Assembly: GCA_026415615.1 (NCBI GenBank)
Contig: JAOAGT010000004.1
Span: 62,001-126,000 of the forward strand
Origin: Thermoleophilia bacterium
GTDB taxonomy: Bacteria > Actinomycetota > Thermoleophilia > RBG-16-64-13
Length of the DNA: 64,000 bases
Direction: 5' to 3'
Every line of letters starts with the position of its first letter. Position 1 is the stretch's first letter. Below, one piece after another: positions 1-10,685 of the stretch. The notes beneath the pieces were generated by a model that was given only the letters and a program-made list of their open reading frames with translations, was not told the origin of the DNA and made no database searches. Made by a program: the position numbers and the translations under genes.

Positions 1-362
1 ACGGTGACAAATCCAACTCCCGAAAGGTATGTCAAAGTCGCCCCAGGAATGCCAAGCGCAGTGCCGCCCTCTTCCCTCGGATGCAAGAGCACAAAAACTC
101 GAGCTGCGCCTTGGTCTGTTACCGCAACCAGCACGTCCTCCGCCGCTCCGGGCTGCGCCGACAGCCGACTAAGGCTTGTTACTACAAAGCTTTCGCTTGA
201 ATGAGTGTCCCGCGGGCCTCCCACGGCCACGAGGACGCCGGTTACCGCTCCGATGACCAGCAGAGCCGGTGCAACGCTCAGCCACAGCTGCAGTCTCCTT
301 TTTCGTCGACGAGCCGCTCGCCTATACGTACGCCGTTCCCGCCGAGAACTCGACCGGTCCAT
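1..362 (-). CDS. LCP-like (LytR-CpsA-Psr) membrane-anchored protein, N-terminal part
   Basis: Only the first 120 or so codons are in the window; the rest lies beyond position 1. The ATG at 362-360 follows the nadD stop by 8 bases. The product starts with an Arg-rich cytoplasmic tail, followed by one membrane segment (about residues 28-50) and an extracytoplasmic stretch. That stretch (DVLVAVTDQGAARVFVLL, then ALGIPGATLTYLSGVGF) resembles the first strands of LCP proteins, which attach glycopolymers to the cell wall. LCP-type genes often follow nadD in actinobacterial genomes. The catalytic Arg/Asp residues are not in view, so the family call rests on topology, context and this short stretch. 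Confidence 0.55.
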   Translation of the reverse strand, partial: MDRSSSRRERRTYRRAARRRKRRLQLWLSVAPALLVIGAVTGVLVAVGGPRDTHSSESFVVTSLSRLSAQPGAAEDVLVAVTDQGAARVFVLLHPREEGGTALGIPGATLTYLSGVGFVT

Positions 363-370
363 GTTCCACC

Positions 371-1084
371 CTAGTTTTGCGGGTAGTAAGCCGCGCGACG
401 TCCCCCAGATGCGGCGTCTTCATGACCCCGATAGAAACCGCTCTTCTCAATTAGCTCGGCTACCGCTTCTGGAACCAAGTACTTCACCGTCTTGCCAGCA
501 GCCAGACGTTCTCTTATCATGCTGGACGAGATCGCCAAAGCCGGGATCTCCATCACTCTTATCCTGTCTTTGACCGCGAGTCCGGGAGCGCGCTCGGCCA
601 GCTTGCTAAATAGGCTAGACAAGCGCGAAAGATCGTAGCCCGGTCTGGTAGCTGCTATCAAAGTGGCTAGCTCAAGCAAGCGCCCCGGATCCTTCCACGA
701 AAGGATGTCAAGAACGGCGTCCGCGCCGGTGATGAAAAACATCTCCGTACCGGGCGGCGTGACCGAAGCTAAATATTCAAGTGTGTCCACTGTGTAGCAC
801 ACTTTTTGTTGGTCAATCTCGTAGCGGGATACCGAGAATCGGGGGTTGTTGGCCGTAGCGACCGCTACCAGCAGATAGCGAAACTCCGCTGGGGCCACAG
901 AACGGGCCTTGTGGGGTGTTTTGCCTGTTGGCATGAACACCACTTGATCAAGTCCAAACTGAGCAAGCGCCTCCTCAGCTGTGACCAGATGGGCAATGTG
1001 AATTGGATCAAACGACCCGCCCATCACGCCTAGGCGAAGACCTGGTTTGTCTCTAAGAGCAGCAATAAGCCCGTGTGCGTCCAT
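371..1084 (-). CDS. nadD: Nicotinate-nucleotide adenylyltransferase
   Basis: This enzyme makes nicotinate adenine dinucleotide from nicotinate mononucleotide and ATP in NAD synthesis. The 237-residue product carries the nucleotidyltransferase signature GGSFDPIHIAH at residues 22-32. The second nucleotide-binding signature ISSSMIRERL is at 185-194, placed as usual for NadD. The length is slightly above the family norm, with about 15 extra residues at each end. It is last of the complete genes in the rplU-rpmA-obgE-proB-proA-nadD row, 9 bases after proA. The LCP-like gene follows immediately. Confidence 0.93.
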   Translation of the reverse strand: MDAHGLIAALRDKPGLRLGVMGGSFDPIHIAHLVTAEEALAQFGLDQVVFMPTGKTPHKARSVAPAEFRYLLVAVATANNPRFSVSRYEIDQQKVCYTVDTLEYLASVTPPGTEMFFITGADAVLDILSWKDPGRLLELATLIAATRPGYDLSRLSSLFSKLAERAPGLAVKDRIRVMEIPALAISSSMIRERLAAGKTVKYLVPEAVAELIEKSGFYRGHEDAASGGRRAAYYPQN

Positions 1085-1093
1085 AGGTCCTAA

Positions 1094-2347
1094 TTAGCGG
1101 ACATGCCCACGCCCGGTGACGACATACTTGGTCGAAGTTAGTTCTCGCAAAGCAAGAGGTCCCCGAGCATGCAGTTTCTGGGTAGAAATGCCGATCTCGG
1201 CGCCAAGGCCAAATACCCCGCCATCTGTGAACCTGGTGGAAGCATTGATGTACACCGCGGCAGCGTCTACTGCGCGAGCAAACCGCCGGGCAGCCTCCAG
1301 ATCCCGAGTAACGATGGCCTCCGAATGCCCGGTACCATAGCGGTTGATGTGGGCAATAGCCTCTTCCAGGCTTTGAACCACCTTCACTGCCATCTCCAGA
1401 CTCAAGAACTCGGTGGCGTAGTGACGCTCTGTAGCCCTCAAAAGCCTGACGCCAGCTTCTCCAGCCAGTTCTTTGGTCCGAGCGTCGACATACAGTTTGA
1501 CATTACGCTCAGTAAGAGCCCTTATCACTACTGGAATGAACTGCGGTGCAACTGCCTCGTGAACAAGCAGAGTCTCAGCCGCGTTGCAGACTCCAGGCCG
1601 CTGACATTTGGCATTTATGGTTATAGCCAGTGCCTGATCGAGATCAGCTGCTTTGTCCACGTAGACGTGACAGTTGCCGCCAGCAGCGTAGATCACTGGT
1701 ATTTTGGAATGCTCCACCAGAAAATCTTTTAGCCCCTCGCCGCCCCGCGGAATTACGAGATCGATATACTCCTTAAGCTGGAGCAGGTCGATAAGAACAC
1801 TTCGCTCTTTGTCAGAGACAAACTGAATCACGTCCCCAGGTAGCCCGGCCTCGAGAGCTGCGCCGGTTATCACCTCGGCCAGAATGCGATTTGAGCGAAA
1901 GGCGTCGCTTCCGCCCCGCAAGATAACAGCGTTGCCAGCCTTCAGACACAGAGCCGCAGCATCTACTGTAACGTTTGGCCGAGCCTCATACACCACCAGG
2001 ATCACCCCAAACGGCACCCTGACTTTTTCGATCTCTAGGCCGTCAGGGGTGCGCCAGCCGCCAACGATCTCTCCCACCGGGTCGGCCAAGGCCGCAATAT
2101 CGCGCACACTTCGAGCGATGCCACGCAAGCGCTCTTCGTCCAGAAGCAGTCTGTCAATGAGAGCGGGGGAAAGGTTTCCGGCCCTCCCATCCGCCACGTC
2201 ACGGGCGTTTTCGGCCAAGATCTCCTCGCTCCGGCGCTCTAGCGCGTCGGCCATGGCCATCAAAGCCCGGTTTTTTACAGATGTGTCAGCCTCACCCAGT
2301 ACGTATGAGGCCTGCTTTGCTCTTGCGGCAAGTTCCTTGACTTTCAA
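1094..2347 (-). CDS. proA: Glutamate-5-semialdehyde dehydrogenase (gamma-glutamyl phosphate reductase)
   Basis: ProA reduces gamma-glutamyl phosphate to glutamate semialdehyde in proline synthesis, using NADPH. The open frame runs up to 2413, but the preferred start is the TTG at 2347-2345. It has a GGAGGG ribosome site four bases upstream and gives the usual family length (417 residues), starting (M)KVKELAARAKQA. The catalytic cysteine is C254 in the QRPGVCNAAE motif. It lies 13 bases after proB, so the two proline enzymes are probably translated from one message. Confidence 0.94.
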   Translation of the reverse strand: MKVKELAARAKQASYVLGEADTSVKNRALMAMADALERRSEEILAENARDVADGRAGNLSPALIDRLLLDEERLRGIARSVRDIAALADPVGEIVGGWRTPDGLEIEKVRVPFGVILVVYEARPNVTVDAAALCLKAGNAVILRGGSDAFRSNRILAEVITGAALEAGLPGDVIQFVSDKERSVLIDLLQLKEYIDLVIPRGGEGLKDFLVEHSKIPVIYAAGGNCHVYVDKAADLDQALAITINAKCQRPGVCNAAETLLVHEAVAPQFIPVVIRALTERNVKLYVDARTKELAGEAGVRLLRATERHYATEFLSLEMAVKVVQSLEEAIAHINRYGTGHSEAIVTRDLEAARRFARAVDAAAVYINASTRFTDGGVFGLGAEIGISTQKLHARGPLALRELTSTKYVVTGRGHVR

Positions 2348-2360
2348 CGGTCCCTCCTGG

Positions 2361-3473
2361 CTACTTGTTAAAGAGAACCATGTAGTCCCTGTGTATCGCC
2401 TCAGGAGAGGCATGCGGCACTAGCTCGGCCGCCCGACTGGAGTGAAGTCCTTTCACTCGGTCTAGTTCATCACTTGCATAGTTAACCAGACCCTTGGCCA
2501 GCTCATTGCCCTCCGTATCGGCCACCACAACAGCGTCGCCCGCCGCAAAATCGCCCTCGACCTTGACCACCCCTATGGGCAGCAAGCTCCCGCCTTCGCA
2601 TAAGGCTTTCGCCGCTCCAGCATCGATAACCACTCTCCCGCGGGCCGGCTTGCCATAAAGCAGCCAAAGCTTGTAATCGGGCAGCCCTAGCGGGCGAGGC
2701 AGAAAACGAGTGCCGACCTCTTCACCCTCCACGCAGGCCCTGATCACGCCTGGCCTGCTTCCGCAGGCGATGACAGTTTCCACCCCCCCGCTTGTGGCGA
2801 TACGAGCGCTTCTTATCTTGCTCCCCATACCTCCTGATCCCAGGGGACTTATTGCACCAATCCGCACCCCCTCAAGCTCACTAATGTCCTCCACCCGCCC
2901 AATAAGACGAGCATTCGGATCTGTCTTGGGATCAGCGGTATAGACGCCGTCCGTATCGGTGAGCAAGAGCAAAAGATCAGCTTTGACCAAGAGCGCCACT
3001 TGCGCCGCCAGAGCATCGTTGTCTCCAAAGCAAAGTTCGTCGGTAGCTGTAGTGTCGTTCTCGTTGACAATTGGGACCACTTTCCACTCCAGCAGACGCC
3101 TCAGCGTGTTCCTGGCGTTGATGTATTGCTGTCGTGCAGCGATATCAAATGCGGTCAGCAGAACCTGCGCAGTAATCACGTTCTCATGAGAGAAAAGCTC
3201 GGTGTAAATGTGAAAAAGCCGTCCCTGCCCCACGGCCGCCGTGGCCTGCAAATCAACTACCTCCGTGGGACGACGCTTGAGCTTAAGCACGCCCATCCCA
3301 GAAGACACCGCACCCGAAGAGACTACAACTATGCGGTGGCCTTCCGCGTGCAGCTCACAGATCTCCGCTACCAGGTTGGCTACCGGAAAAAGCCTGAATG
3401 TTCCTCTTTCACTGGTGAGTGTGCTTGAGCCAATCTTTACAACGATAGTTTTACCTGTGCGTTCGCGTGCCAC
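2361..3473 (-). CDS. proB: Glutamate 5-kinase
   Basis: ProB phosphorylates glutamate and is the feedback-regulated first step of proline synthesis. The product of 370 residues has the amino-acid kinase core (KIGSSTLTSERG near the N terminus, VVVSSGAVSSGM, VNENDTTATDEL, and LLLLTDTDGVYTADP). A C-terminal PUA domain spans about residues 275-360. The GTG start at 3473 has GAGG seven bases upstream. It follows obgE by 9 bases and precedes proA, an arrangement common in Gram-positive bacteria. Confidence 0.95.
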   Translation of the reverse strand: MARERTGKTIVVKIGSSTLTSERGTFRLFPVANLVAEICELHAEGHRIVVVSSGAVSSGMGVLKLKRRPTEVVDLQATAAVGQGRLFHIYTELFSHENVITAQVLLTAFDIAARQQYINARNTLRRLLEWKVVPIVNENDTTATDELCFGDNDALAAQVALLVKADLLLLLTDTDGVYTADPKTDPNARLIGRVEDISELEGVRIGAISPLGSGGMGSKIRSARIATSGGVETVIACGSRPGVIRACVEGEEVGTRFLPRPLGLPDYKLWLLYGKPARGRVVIDAGAAKALCEGGSLLPIGVVKVEGDFAAGDAVVVADTEGNELAKGLVNYASDELDRVKGLHSSRAAELVPHASPEAIHRDYMVLFNK

Positions 3474-3482
3474 CGCAAGCCT

Positions 3483-4946
<1,464 letters not shown>

Positions 4947-4965
4947 CTAAGCCGCGCTTGGGCGG

Positions 4966-5217
4966 CTATTCAGCAACAACGCTAACGACGCGACCCGATT
5001 TGCCGGTGCCGAATACCACTCGGCCAGCGACCTTGGCGAAAAGTGTGTCGTCGGAGCCAATACCTACATTAGCTCCAGGGCGAAACTTCGTCCCTCTCTG
5101 GCGAACAAGGATTTCGCCAGCCTTGACTTTCTCACCAGCGAAGGCCTTCACCCCAAGCCGCTTGGAGGCTGAATCTCGCCCGTTACGGGAGCTACCCCCA
5201 CCTTTCTTGTGTGCCAT
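4966..5217 (-). CDS. rpmA: 50S ribosomal protein L27
   Basis: L27 sits near the peptidyl-transferase centre. The 83-residue protein begins [20 protein letters not shown], the conserved N terminus that reaches the tRNA CCA ends. It has no cleavable N-terminal extension of the kind found in Staphylococcus-type L27. It is 12 bases after rplU. Confidence 0.98.
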   Translation of the reverse strand: MAHKKGGGSSRNGRDSASKRLGVKAFAGEKVKAGEILVRQRGTKFRPGANVGIGSDDTLFAKVAGRVVFGTGKSGRVVSVVAE

Positions 5218-5229
5218 AGCGCTTCTCTC

Positions 5230-5532
5230 CTAACTGATCTTCTTGATCTCAAGCCGGGTGAGAGCCGCTCGAAAGCCAGACCTCTTTCTCCAGCCCCGCT
5301 TTGGTTTGAACTTGGAGATGTTTATCTTAGGACCACGGAAGTGCTCAACCACCTTAGCCGTGACCTTAATCTTCTTGTCCTCGCCGGGCAGCCGCAACTC
5401 TTCGCCGTCAGAGACGAGCAGGGGCTGCAGCTCAACGGTCTTGCCCTGCTCCGCATGTATGCGGTCGACTACAATCTCCCGGCCCTCTTCTACCCGGTAC
5501 TGCTTGCCGCCGACTTTAACAATGGCGAACAT
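5230..5532 (-). CDS. rplU: 50S ribosomal protein L21
   Basis: L21 is a 23S rRNA-binding protein. The 100 residues match the family length, with the opening MFAIVKVGGKQYRVEEG and the C-terminal KPKRGWRKRSGFRAALTRL block. It is the first gene of the rplU-rpmA-obgE row and has a promoter and hairpin leader just upstream (5566-5601). Confidence 0.98.
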   Translation of the reverse strand: MFAIVKVGGKQYRVEEGREIVVDRIHAEQGKTVELQPLLVSDGEELRLPGEDKKIKVTAKVVEHFRGPKINISKFKPKRGWRKRSGFRAALTRLEIKKIS

Positions 5533-5565
5533 CCCTGCTCCTAATCTGGTAACTCAAGAACCCTC

Positions 5566-5587
5566 CGCAGCCGCCAACGCGGCCGCG
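5566..5587 (-). promoter_or_regulatory. Hairpin in the rplU leader
   Basis: In the minus-strand transcript, CGCGGCCGC and GCGGCTGCG pair (nine pairs, one G-U) around a GTTG loop. The hairpin lies about 35 bases before the rplU ATG and just after the proposed promoter. Autoregulatory ribosomal-protein leaders are known for L21 in other phyla. This hairpin is too small to assign to a described family. Confidence 0.4.
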
Positions 5588-5595
5588 AGTAGCGC

Positions 5596-5604
5596 AGTAT
5601 ACCA
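5596..5604 (-). promoter_or_regulatory. Extended -10 promoter for rplU operon
   Basis: The minus strand reads TGGTATACT, an extended -10 (TGn plus TATACT). It is followed by a 60-70-base leader to rplU. No good -35 hexamer is seen at the usual distance, which extended -10 promoters tolerate. It separates the rng row from the ribosomal-protein row. Confidence 0.5.
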
Positions 5605-5658
5605 GGGCTTCCTCGATGCTTCCACCGATCACTAACGGAGAACTTGCACGTCCAAACA

Positions 5659-7158
5659 TCAATTGACCACTTCGACAAGACTAAGATCTGCTTCTAAGTC
5701 GGCCTCCTCAATCACAACCGTACACCCGTAAGAGTCCTGGAGCTCCCCAAACCACGCTTGTTCCTTCGCAAGCATCGCTGCGACTTTGGGATGAACTTTC
5801 ACGCGCAGCAACAGCCTGCCAGAAACCCGGGCGGGAGGAAGAGCCGAACTAGGCTCTGCAGTCGCTCCGGTCAAGGCTAGGTTTCTTATCTTGCGCTTTA
5901 CTGTTGCTACCGCGGTACGCAATGAGAGCACCCTCCCTGTTCCCTTACAATGCGGGCAACACGTAGTGACACATTCCCGCAACTCGCGCTCCGTGTTTTC
6001 GCGGGTTATCTCCACTAAGCCGAGAGGCGAGACTCCTATAACGTAAGCCTTGCTTGAATCGCGCTCCAGCTCCTCGCGCAAAGTTCTTAGCACAGCCTCT
6101 CTGGCCTCCGGCAGACGAAGATCTATAAAGTCCACAACAACAATGCCCCCGATGTCTCGAAGTCGCAGCTGCCTTGCTACCTCGCGACATGCCTCAATAT
6201 TGGTCTTAAGCACGGTGTGGTCCGGAGATTTGTGCCCCACGTAACTGCCTGTGTTGACATCAACCACCGTAAGCGCCTCTGTATGGTCGATCACAATATA
6301 CCCGCCAGAGGGAAGGTCAACTCGGCGCGATAGAGCCCTGCGAAGCGCATCATCCAGACGAAAGCTGGCAAAGAGTCCCAGTCTCCCTTCCCACAACGTC
6401 AATCTCTGACAAAGTTCTGGAGCCACACCTTCCAGATAGCTGCGCAGCCGGCGAAAAAGACCCGGATCATCCACAAGAACCGCCGCCGGCTGAGGAACCG
6501 GCAGATCACGTACCGCGCGCACAGGAAGGTCAGCCTCCGCGTAAATTAGAGCCGGGGCGGACGCTTCCGCCGCCCGCCGCTCCACCTGCCGCCAAACCCT
6601 AAGAAGAAACTCAAGATCCCGGCCGAGAGCCTCAAAATCGCTGCCCTGGGCCGCCGTGCGCACAATGACACCACCGCTCTCTAGCGCAAATCCGAGGCAA
6701 AGCTTGCGCAGGCGATCGCGCTCTGTCGAAGGCAGCCGGCGCGACACACCTACCCCCCGTCCCAACGGCAGATAGACAAGGTAGCGCCCAGCTAGTGCCA
6801 GAGCGCAACTGAGTCGAGGCCCTTTAAGACCCGTTCCGTCGCGAGTTACCTGAACCAAAATCTCTTGGCCGGCCTTGAGAGGCCGGTTCTTCTCAGCCGC
6901 CCGTTGAGAGGTGGGATCACTGGAGTCACCTTCATGTGGAGGCTTATCCATCTCTAGAAAGCCGTTGCGTCCAACCCCAATATCCACAAAAGCAGCTTGC
7001 ATACCCGGTAACACGCTATCCACTCGGCCCTTGTAGATGTTTCCCACAAGAGAGCGATCCCCGTAGTACTCCACCCTGAGTTCCACGAGGCGGCCGTCCT
7101 CGAGCAAGGCGACCCTGGTCTCTGGACCTTCGCGAGAGATAAGAAGTTCAGATCTCAC
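5659..7158 (-). CDS. rng: Ribonuclease G/E family endoribonuclease
   Basis: This endoribonuclease processes rRNA and turns over mRNA. The 499 residues hold the N-terminal S1-like RNA-binding region (VGNIYKGRVDSVLPGMQAAF), then the catalytic core. The metal-binding aspartates lie in TVVDVNTGSYVG and GIVVVDFIDLR. The Zn-link motif CPHCKGTGRV follows. Its length fits RNase G rather than the long RNase E with a scaffold tail. The GTG start overlaps the end of the upstream radical SAM gene by 11 bases. The pairing of this gene with the TIGR03960/DUF2344 protein just upstream of rplU is common in bacteria. Confidence 0.93.
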   Translation of the reverse strand: MRSELLISREGPETRVALLEDGRLVELRVEYYGDRSLVGNIYKGRVDSVLPGMQAAFVDIGVGRNGFLEMDKPPHEGDSSDPTSQRAAEKNRPLKAGQEILVQVTRDGTGLKGPRLSCALALAGRYLVYLPLGRGVGVSRRLPSTERDRLRKLCLGFALESGGVIVRTAAQGSDFEALGRDLEFLLRVWRQVERRAAEASAPALIYAEADLPVRAVRDLPVPQPAAVLVDDPGLFRRLRSYLEGVAPELCQRLTLWEGRLGLFASFRLDDALRRALSRRVDLPSGGYIVIDHTEALTVVDVNTGSYVGHKSPDHTVLKTNIEACREVARQLRLRDIGGIVVVDFIDLRLPEAREAVLRTLREELERDSSKAYVIGVSPLGLVEITRENTERELRECVTTCCPHCKGTGRVLSLRTAVATVKRKIRNLALTGATAEPSSALPPARVSGRLLLRVKVHPKVAAMLAKEQAWFGELQDSYGCTVVIEEADLEADLSLVEVVN

Positions 7159-9754
7159 AGCTTGCTTCGGAAGCTAGGTGAATTTGGTTCCGCTTGGCGC
7201 GTAGTATGCATAGCTTCACATCGGCGATCTGTTCCAAAGCTCGGACTACGTGCTCCGGTCGAACTGTTCCTAGGGGAGTAACCCGAGTCGTAAATCGTAT
7301 ACGGTAGCTGCGCTCATCCAGTGGAGTAAGAATTACCCGCTCAACGTACTGACGCACATCCACGTCGCGCACCTTACCTTCTTTGGTTTCCCTTAATTTC
7401 AGCTGGGGCATTCTTGCGAACTGAACTGCAGCCTCCTCGAGATGGGCCCGCTGCTCAGACGGACGCTGCTCCTGACAATCACCCACGAGAACCGTCACCT
7501 CATAAGTGGCTGCGACCACGTCTTTAGCGGCTGGCCGTTGATGGGGAGCGCAGGCAGTCACACCTAGCAAGCCCATGCCCTCGGGGAGCTGCTCGCCCAA
7601 CCTCCGGGCAAAATCAGCCGGCGGGTCCTCGGCCAGTTCAAACTCCACCAGCTCCTCGTCAGCCTCCATTCCCACAGCAAGCGGCAGGACGACCGCTAGT
7701 CGCGCCCGTGGCCGCAGACCCTCAGTCATCGCTAGACAACCGCCCGCTCGGCGAATCGCCCGACGAAATATCTCAGCGCGATCAAGGTGGGAATAAAAGC
7801 GACCCCTTCCAGCAACCGAAAAGCGGGCAAGGTAGCGTCTTCGCACAGAAGCCGTCTCGCCTGAAGCAGCTTGACGCGAAACAAAGGCAGAGATGTCCCC
7901 CAGGTCCGCCACACTGCGGTCCCTGCCGTCCGGGGAGCCAACTGAAGCGAGATCCGAGAAAATGTTCCGACTTTCAGCAAGATCATTTTGAAGCGAACCG
8001 CTACACGCCCCACACTGCGAGCATTCCCCTGTGCGACAATCGCGCGTGGGTTCTTCTCGTTGCGCTTTTCCCCACTCCGCAAGTAGGAAATCCCGTCGCA
8101 CCACTCCGTTTATCACTTCCCACGGAAAACGGTGAATGTCGCCGTAGCAAGCGGTGGCAAGTTCTTCAGCGCTTGTTCCCATCTCGGCGAAAGCCTCGCG
8201 CCAGGCCTCCGCCCGAAACTGTTCCGTCCATTGGTCAAAGCGAGCCCCCTTGCGCCAGGCTCTCTCGATAATCTCTCCCATTTCCTCTCCACCGCGGGAG
8301 ATAGCCGCCTCCAAGAAGCTGCGATCAATGTCCTGCAAGGCTAGTTTGATCCCCGGCTTGCGTAGTCGATCCGCCAAGATGCGCTGCCGGCGAAGCAGCG
8401 TCGCACGGTCAGCCATCCCCGCCCACTGAAACGGGGTAAAGGGTTTAGGCACGAAGTTGTTTACACTCACGTTCAGTTGAAGCCTCGACGAGCGAGATCC
8501 GAGCAGGCAGCGCCCGACGTCTCGGATCGCAAGGCAAAGGTTGGCGATTCCGATAACGTCCTCATCCGTTTCGCTCGGCAGCCCGACCATGAAGTAGAGT
8601 TTGAGCGTAGTGCGCCCGCTACTAAACGCCTCTTCCGCAGCAGCAAGCACGTCGCCGTAGGTCACGTTCTTGTTAATAATGGCCCACATACGCTCGCTAC
8701 CCGCCTCAGGAGCCAGAGTCAGAGAAGAGCCTGTGGGTGAAGCGACGGCCGCCAGTTTTACGGCAGCACTATCCACCCTGAGCGAGGGCAAAGAAATACG
8801 CACTTCCGGCCACCTGCGCGCCGCAACAGCCAGGACCTTCTCGAGCCCGGTGTAGTCCGTGGTAGACAGAGAACCTAGGGCAAGCTCGCGATGCCCGCTT
8901 AGACGCAGCTGGTGGTCAGCCATCTCAAGCACACTGGCCGGCAAACGTTCGCGCACTGGTCGGTACCACATTCCCGCCTGACAGAAGCGACAGCCGCGCG
9001 TGCACCCCCGCATGACTTCCACCCACGCCCGGTCGTGAACACCTTCGGTCAATGGAACAAGCGCCTGCGCGGGATAAGGCGCGCCCTCAAGCCGCACAAG
9101 GGTGCGCTTTGTAACCCCGGAGCTTACTCCCGGAACGTACACTCCCTGTATGCGGGCAAGCGCTTCTTTCTGTTCCTGGCGTGTAGCTCCCCCTTCTTTG
9201 GCCGCACGAAGAACCCCGAGAAGCTCCGGAAAGAGCTCCTCACCATCCCCAACCGCCACGGCATCCACAAACCGCACAAGGGGCCAGAAGTTCGCGCATG
9301 CCGGTCCCCCGATCACGACCAGCGGGTGTCTATCGATTCGCTCTTCCGTTCGTAGGGGAATACCGGCCAGGTCAAGCATCTCAAGTAGGTTGGTGTAGTT
9401 GAATTCGTGCTGCATTGTGACGGCCAAAACGTCGGCGCTTGCAACCGGACTCCACGACTCAAGCGTGAGAAGAGGTATGTTTTCATCGCGCATGGCCTCA
9501 ATTACGTCAGCCCACGGAAGGTAGACGCGCTCAACTCCCACGCCTGGGGTATTCTCGGCAAGCCAGTACAGTATCTGCAGAGCCTGATTTGAAATACCTA
9601 TTTCGTAGGTGTCGGGGAAAGCAAGAGCAACACGTAGCTCATCTGGGGCCCCGCTAAATCCGGGTCCACTTCCCCATTCGCCTCCGAGCAGCCGCGCGGG
9701 ATGCTTGGCCTTGCTAACAATCTGTTCAAATCGATCCCGAATGTCGCAAACCAA
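7148..9754 (-). CDS. TIGR03960-type B12-binding radical SAM protein fused to DUF2344
   Basis: The 868-residue protein is a fusion. It has an N-terminal cobalamin-binding-like region (about 40-230) and a radical SAM core with the CTRGCRFC cluster motif (C251, C255, C258). A Cys-rich connector (GECSQCGAC) lies near 590, and a DUF2344 domain covers about 640-860. TIGR03960 and DUF2344 proteins are commonly adjacent or fused and occur beside rng and rplU, suggesting an RNA-modification role, but the reaction is not established. The start is a TTG at 9754 with only a weak ribosome site, so the N terminus is uncertain by a few residues. Confidence 0.88.
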   Translation of the reverse strand: MVCDIRDRFEQIVSKAKHPARLLGGEWGSGPGFSGAPDELRVALAFPDTYEIGISNQALQILYWLAENTPGVGVERVYLPWADVIEAMRDENIPLLTLESWSPVASADVLAVTMQHEFNYTNLLEMLDLAGIPLRTEERIDRHPLVVIGGPACANFWPLVRFVDAVAVGDGEELFPELLGVLRAAKEGGATRQEQKEALARIQGVYVPGVSSGVTKRTLVRLEGAPYPAQALVPLTEGVHDRAWVEVMRGCTRGCRFCQAGMWYRPVRERLPASVLEMADHQLRLSGHRELALGSLSTTDYTGLEKVLAVAARRWPEVRISLPSLRVDSAAVKLAAVASPTGSSLTLAPEAGSERMWAIINKNVTYGDVLAAAEEAFSSGRTTLKLYFMVGLPSETDEDVIGIANLCLAIRDVGRCLLGSRSSRLQLNVSVNNFVPKPFTPFQWAGMADRATLLRRQRILADRLRKPGIKLALQDIDRSFLEAAISRGGEEMGEIIERAWRKGARFDQWTEQFRAEAWREAFAEMGTSAEELATACYGDIHRFPWEVINGVVRRDFLLAEWGKAQREEPTRDCRTGECSQCGACSGSLQNDLAESRNIFSDLASVGSPDGRDRSVADLGDISAFVSRQAASGETASVRRRYLARFSVAGRGRFYSHLDRAEIFRRAIRRAGGCLAMTEGLRPRARLAVVLPLAVGMEADEELVEFELAEDPPADFARRLGEQLPEGMGLLGVTACAPHQRPAAKDVVAATYEVTVLVGDCQEQRPSEQRAHLEEAAVQFARMPQLKLRETKEGKVRDVDVRQYVERVILTPLDERSYRIRFTTRVTPLGTVRPEHVVRALEQIADVKLCILRAKRNQIHLASEASCEI

Positions 9755-9769
9755 CTCGTAACGGAATAG

Positions 9770-10621
9770 TCAACGTCTAAGAGAAGCAACGAAGGAAATC
9801 AGCCGAGTAGTGGACCACGGCGCGCCTTTCCGGTAGTAGCACAGAGCCGCAAGACCGACGGCCAAAGTGCCAAGGGTCGCCGCCACCACTCTGACTAGCC
9901 AAGCCGCTTTAGGAACCCTCCGCTCCAGGTAGCGGGCAACTCGCCCGGTTCCGAAACCCGCGGCAACTACCAAAACCACTTCCGGCACGCGCTCTTGGTC
10001 TAGCTTGTGCCCGTGCAACGCCGCCAGCGTAAGAACGACGTTTAGTTGAACTGCCGCCAGGGCTGGAGCTTGTGTGCCGCGCAGTGCTGACGCAATGCCA
10101 ACAGCCCCACCCTGCAACGCCCCTTTGGCTATCACACGGCGGGCGGCAGAGTCCCTAAGGACCGGATAACGTTTCGCTAGAGACACTGCGCGCTCTCCTG
10201 CAGTTTCCACACAGATCTCATACAGCCTTTGCCAACCCCATTCGCTATCAGAGAAAGAAAGACGCCGGCAACGCAGTCCTATAGAACTAGCGCGACCTGT
10301 GGCGCGTGCGCCCTCATCCACAGCAATGATTGCCCCGCCCGCTGGCCTTCGAGCCGCCACTGCGACACTGTAAGCTTCTTCTTCCTCCGGAGTCACCAAC
10401 AGCAGGATCAAGTCTTCGGCAGGGAGCTCTGAGTTCGCCAGTCTGTCTGCAGAAACACGCCACTCAGCCGGCACCACCCCTCCAGCAGCAAAGCGCTCCC
10501 GAGCAGCCTCTACCAGACGAGGATTTCCCGCCAGAATGAGGTTGGTTGGTCGAACAGTGGTCTGCGACACGTGCCGCCAGACCTCAAGAGCCTTTGAAAC
10601 ACCAAATGGCAATTTAGCCAA
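9770..10621 (-). CDS. DUF697-type membrane-associated protein
   Basis: The 283-residue product has an N-terminal half of unclear fold. It ends in a DUF697-like C-terminal region (about 160-280) with two or three hydrophobic helices (VIAKGALQGGAVGIASAL, AALAAVQLNVVLTLAALHG, VVAATLGTLAVGLAAL). DUF697 is usually seen after GTPase domains; no P-loop is visible here, so this is a GTPase-less version. It has a TTG start with AAGGAG eight bases before. It lies between rodA and the radical SAM gene, with no clear functional link to either. Confidence 0.65.
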   Translation of the reverse strand: MAKLPFGVSKALEVWRHVSQTTVRPTNLILAGNPRLVEAARERFAAGGVVPAEWRVSADRLANSELPAEDLILLLVTPEEEEAYSVAVAARRPAGGAIIAVDEGARATGRASSIGLRCRRLSFSDSEWGWQRLYEICVETAGERAVSLAKRYPVLRDSAARRVIAKGALQGGAVGIASALRGTQAPALAAVQLNVVLTLAALHGHKLDQERVPEVVLVVAAGFGTGRVARYLERRVPKAAWLVRVVAATLGTLAVGLAALCYYRKGAPWSTTRLISFVASLRR

Positions 10622-10685
10622 ACTCCGGACTCCTTCTCACCTCTAGTCGGCTAAGCTTCTGAAACCCAGCCCACTGACGGCGCGG

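Noticed and set aside
5209-5635. Plus-strand frames opposite rplU
   Set aside because: They are antisense to a conserved ribosomal protein gene and have no recognisable product.
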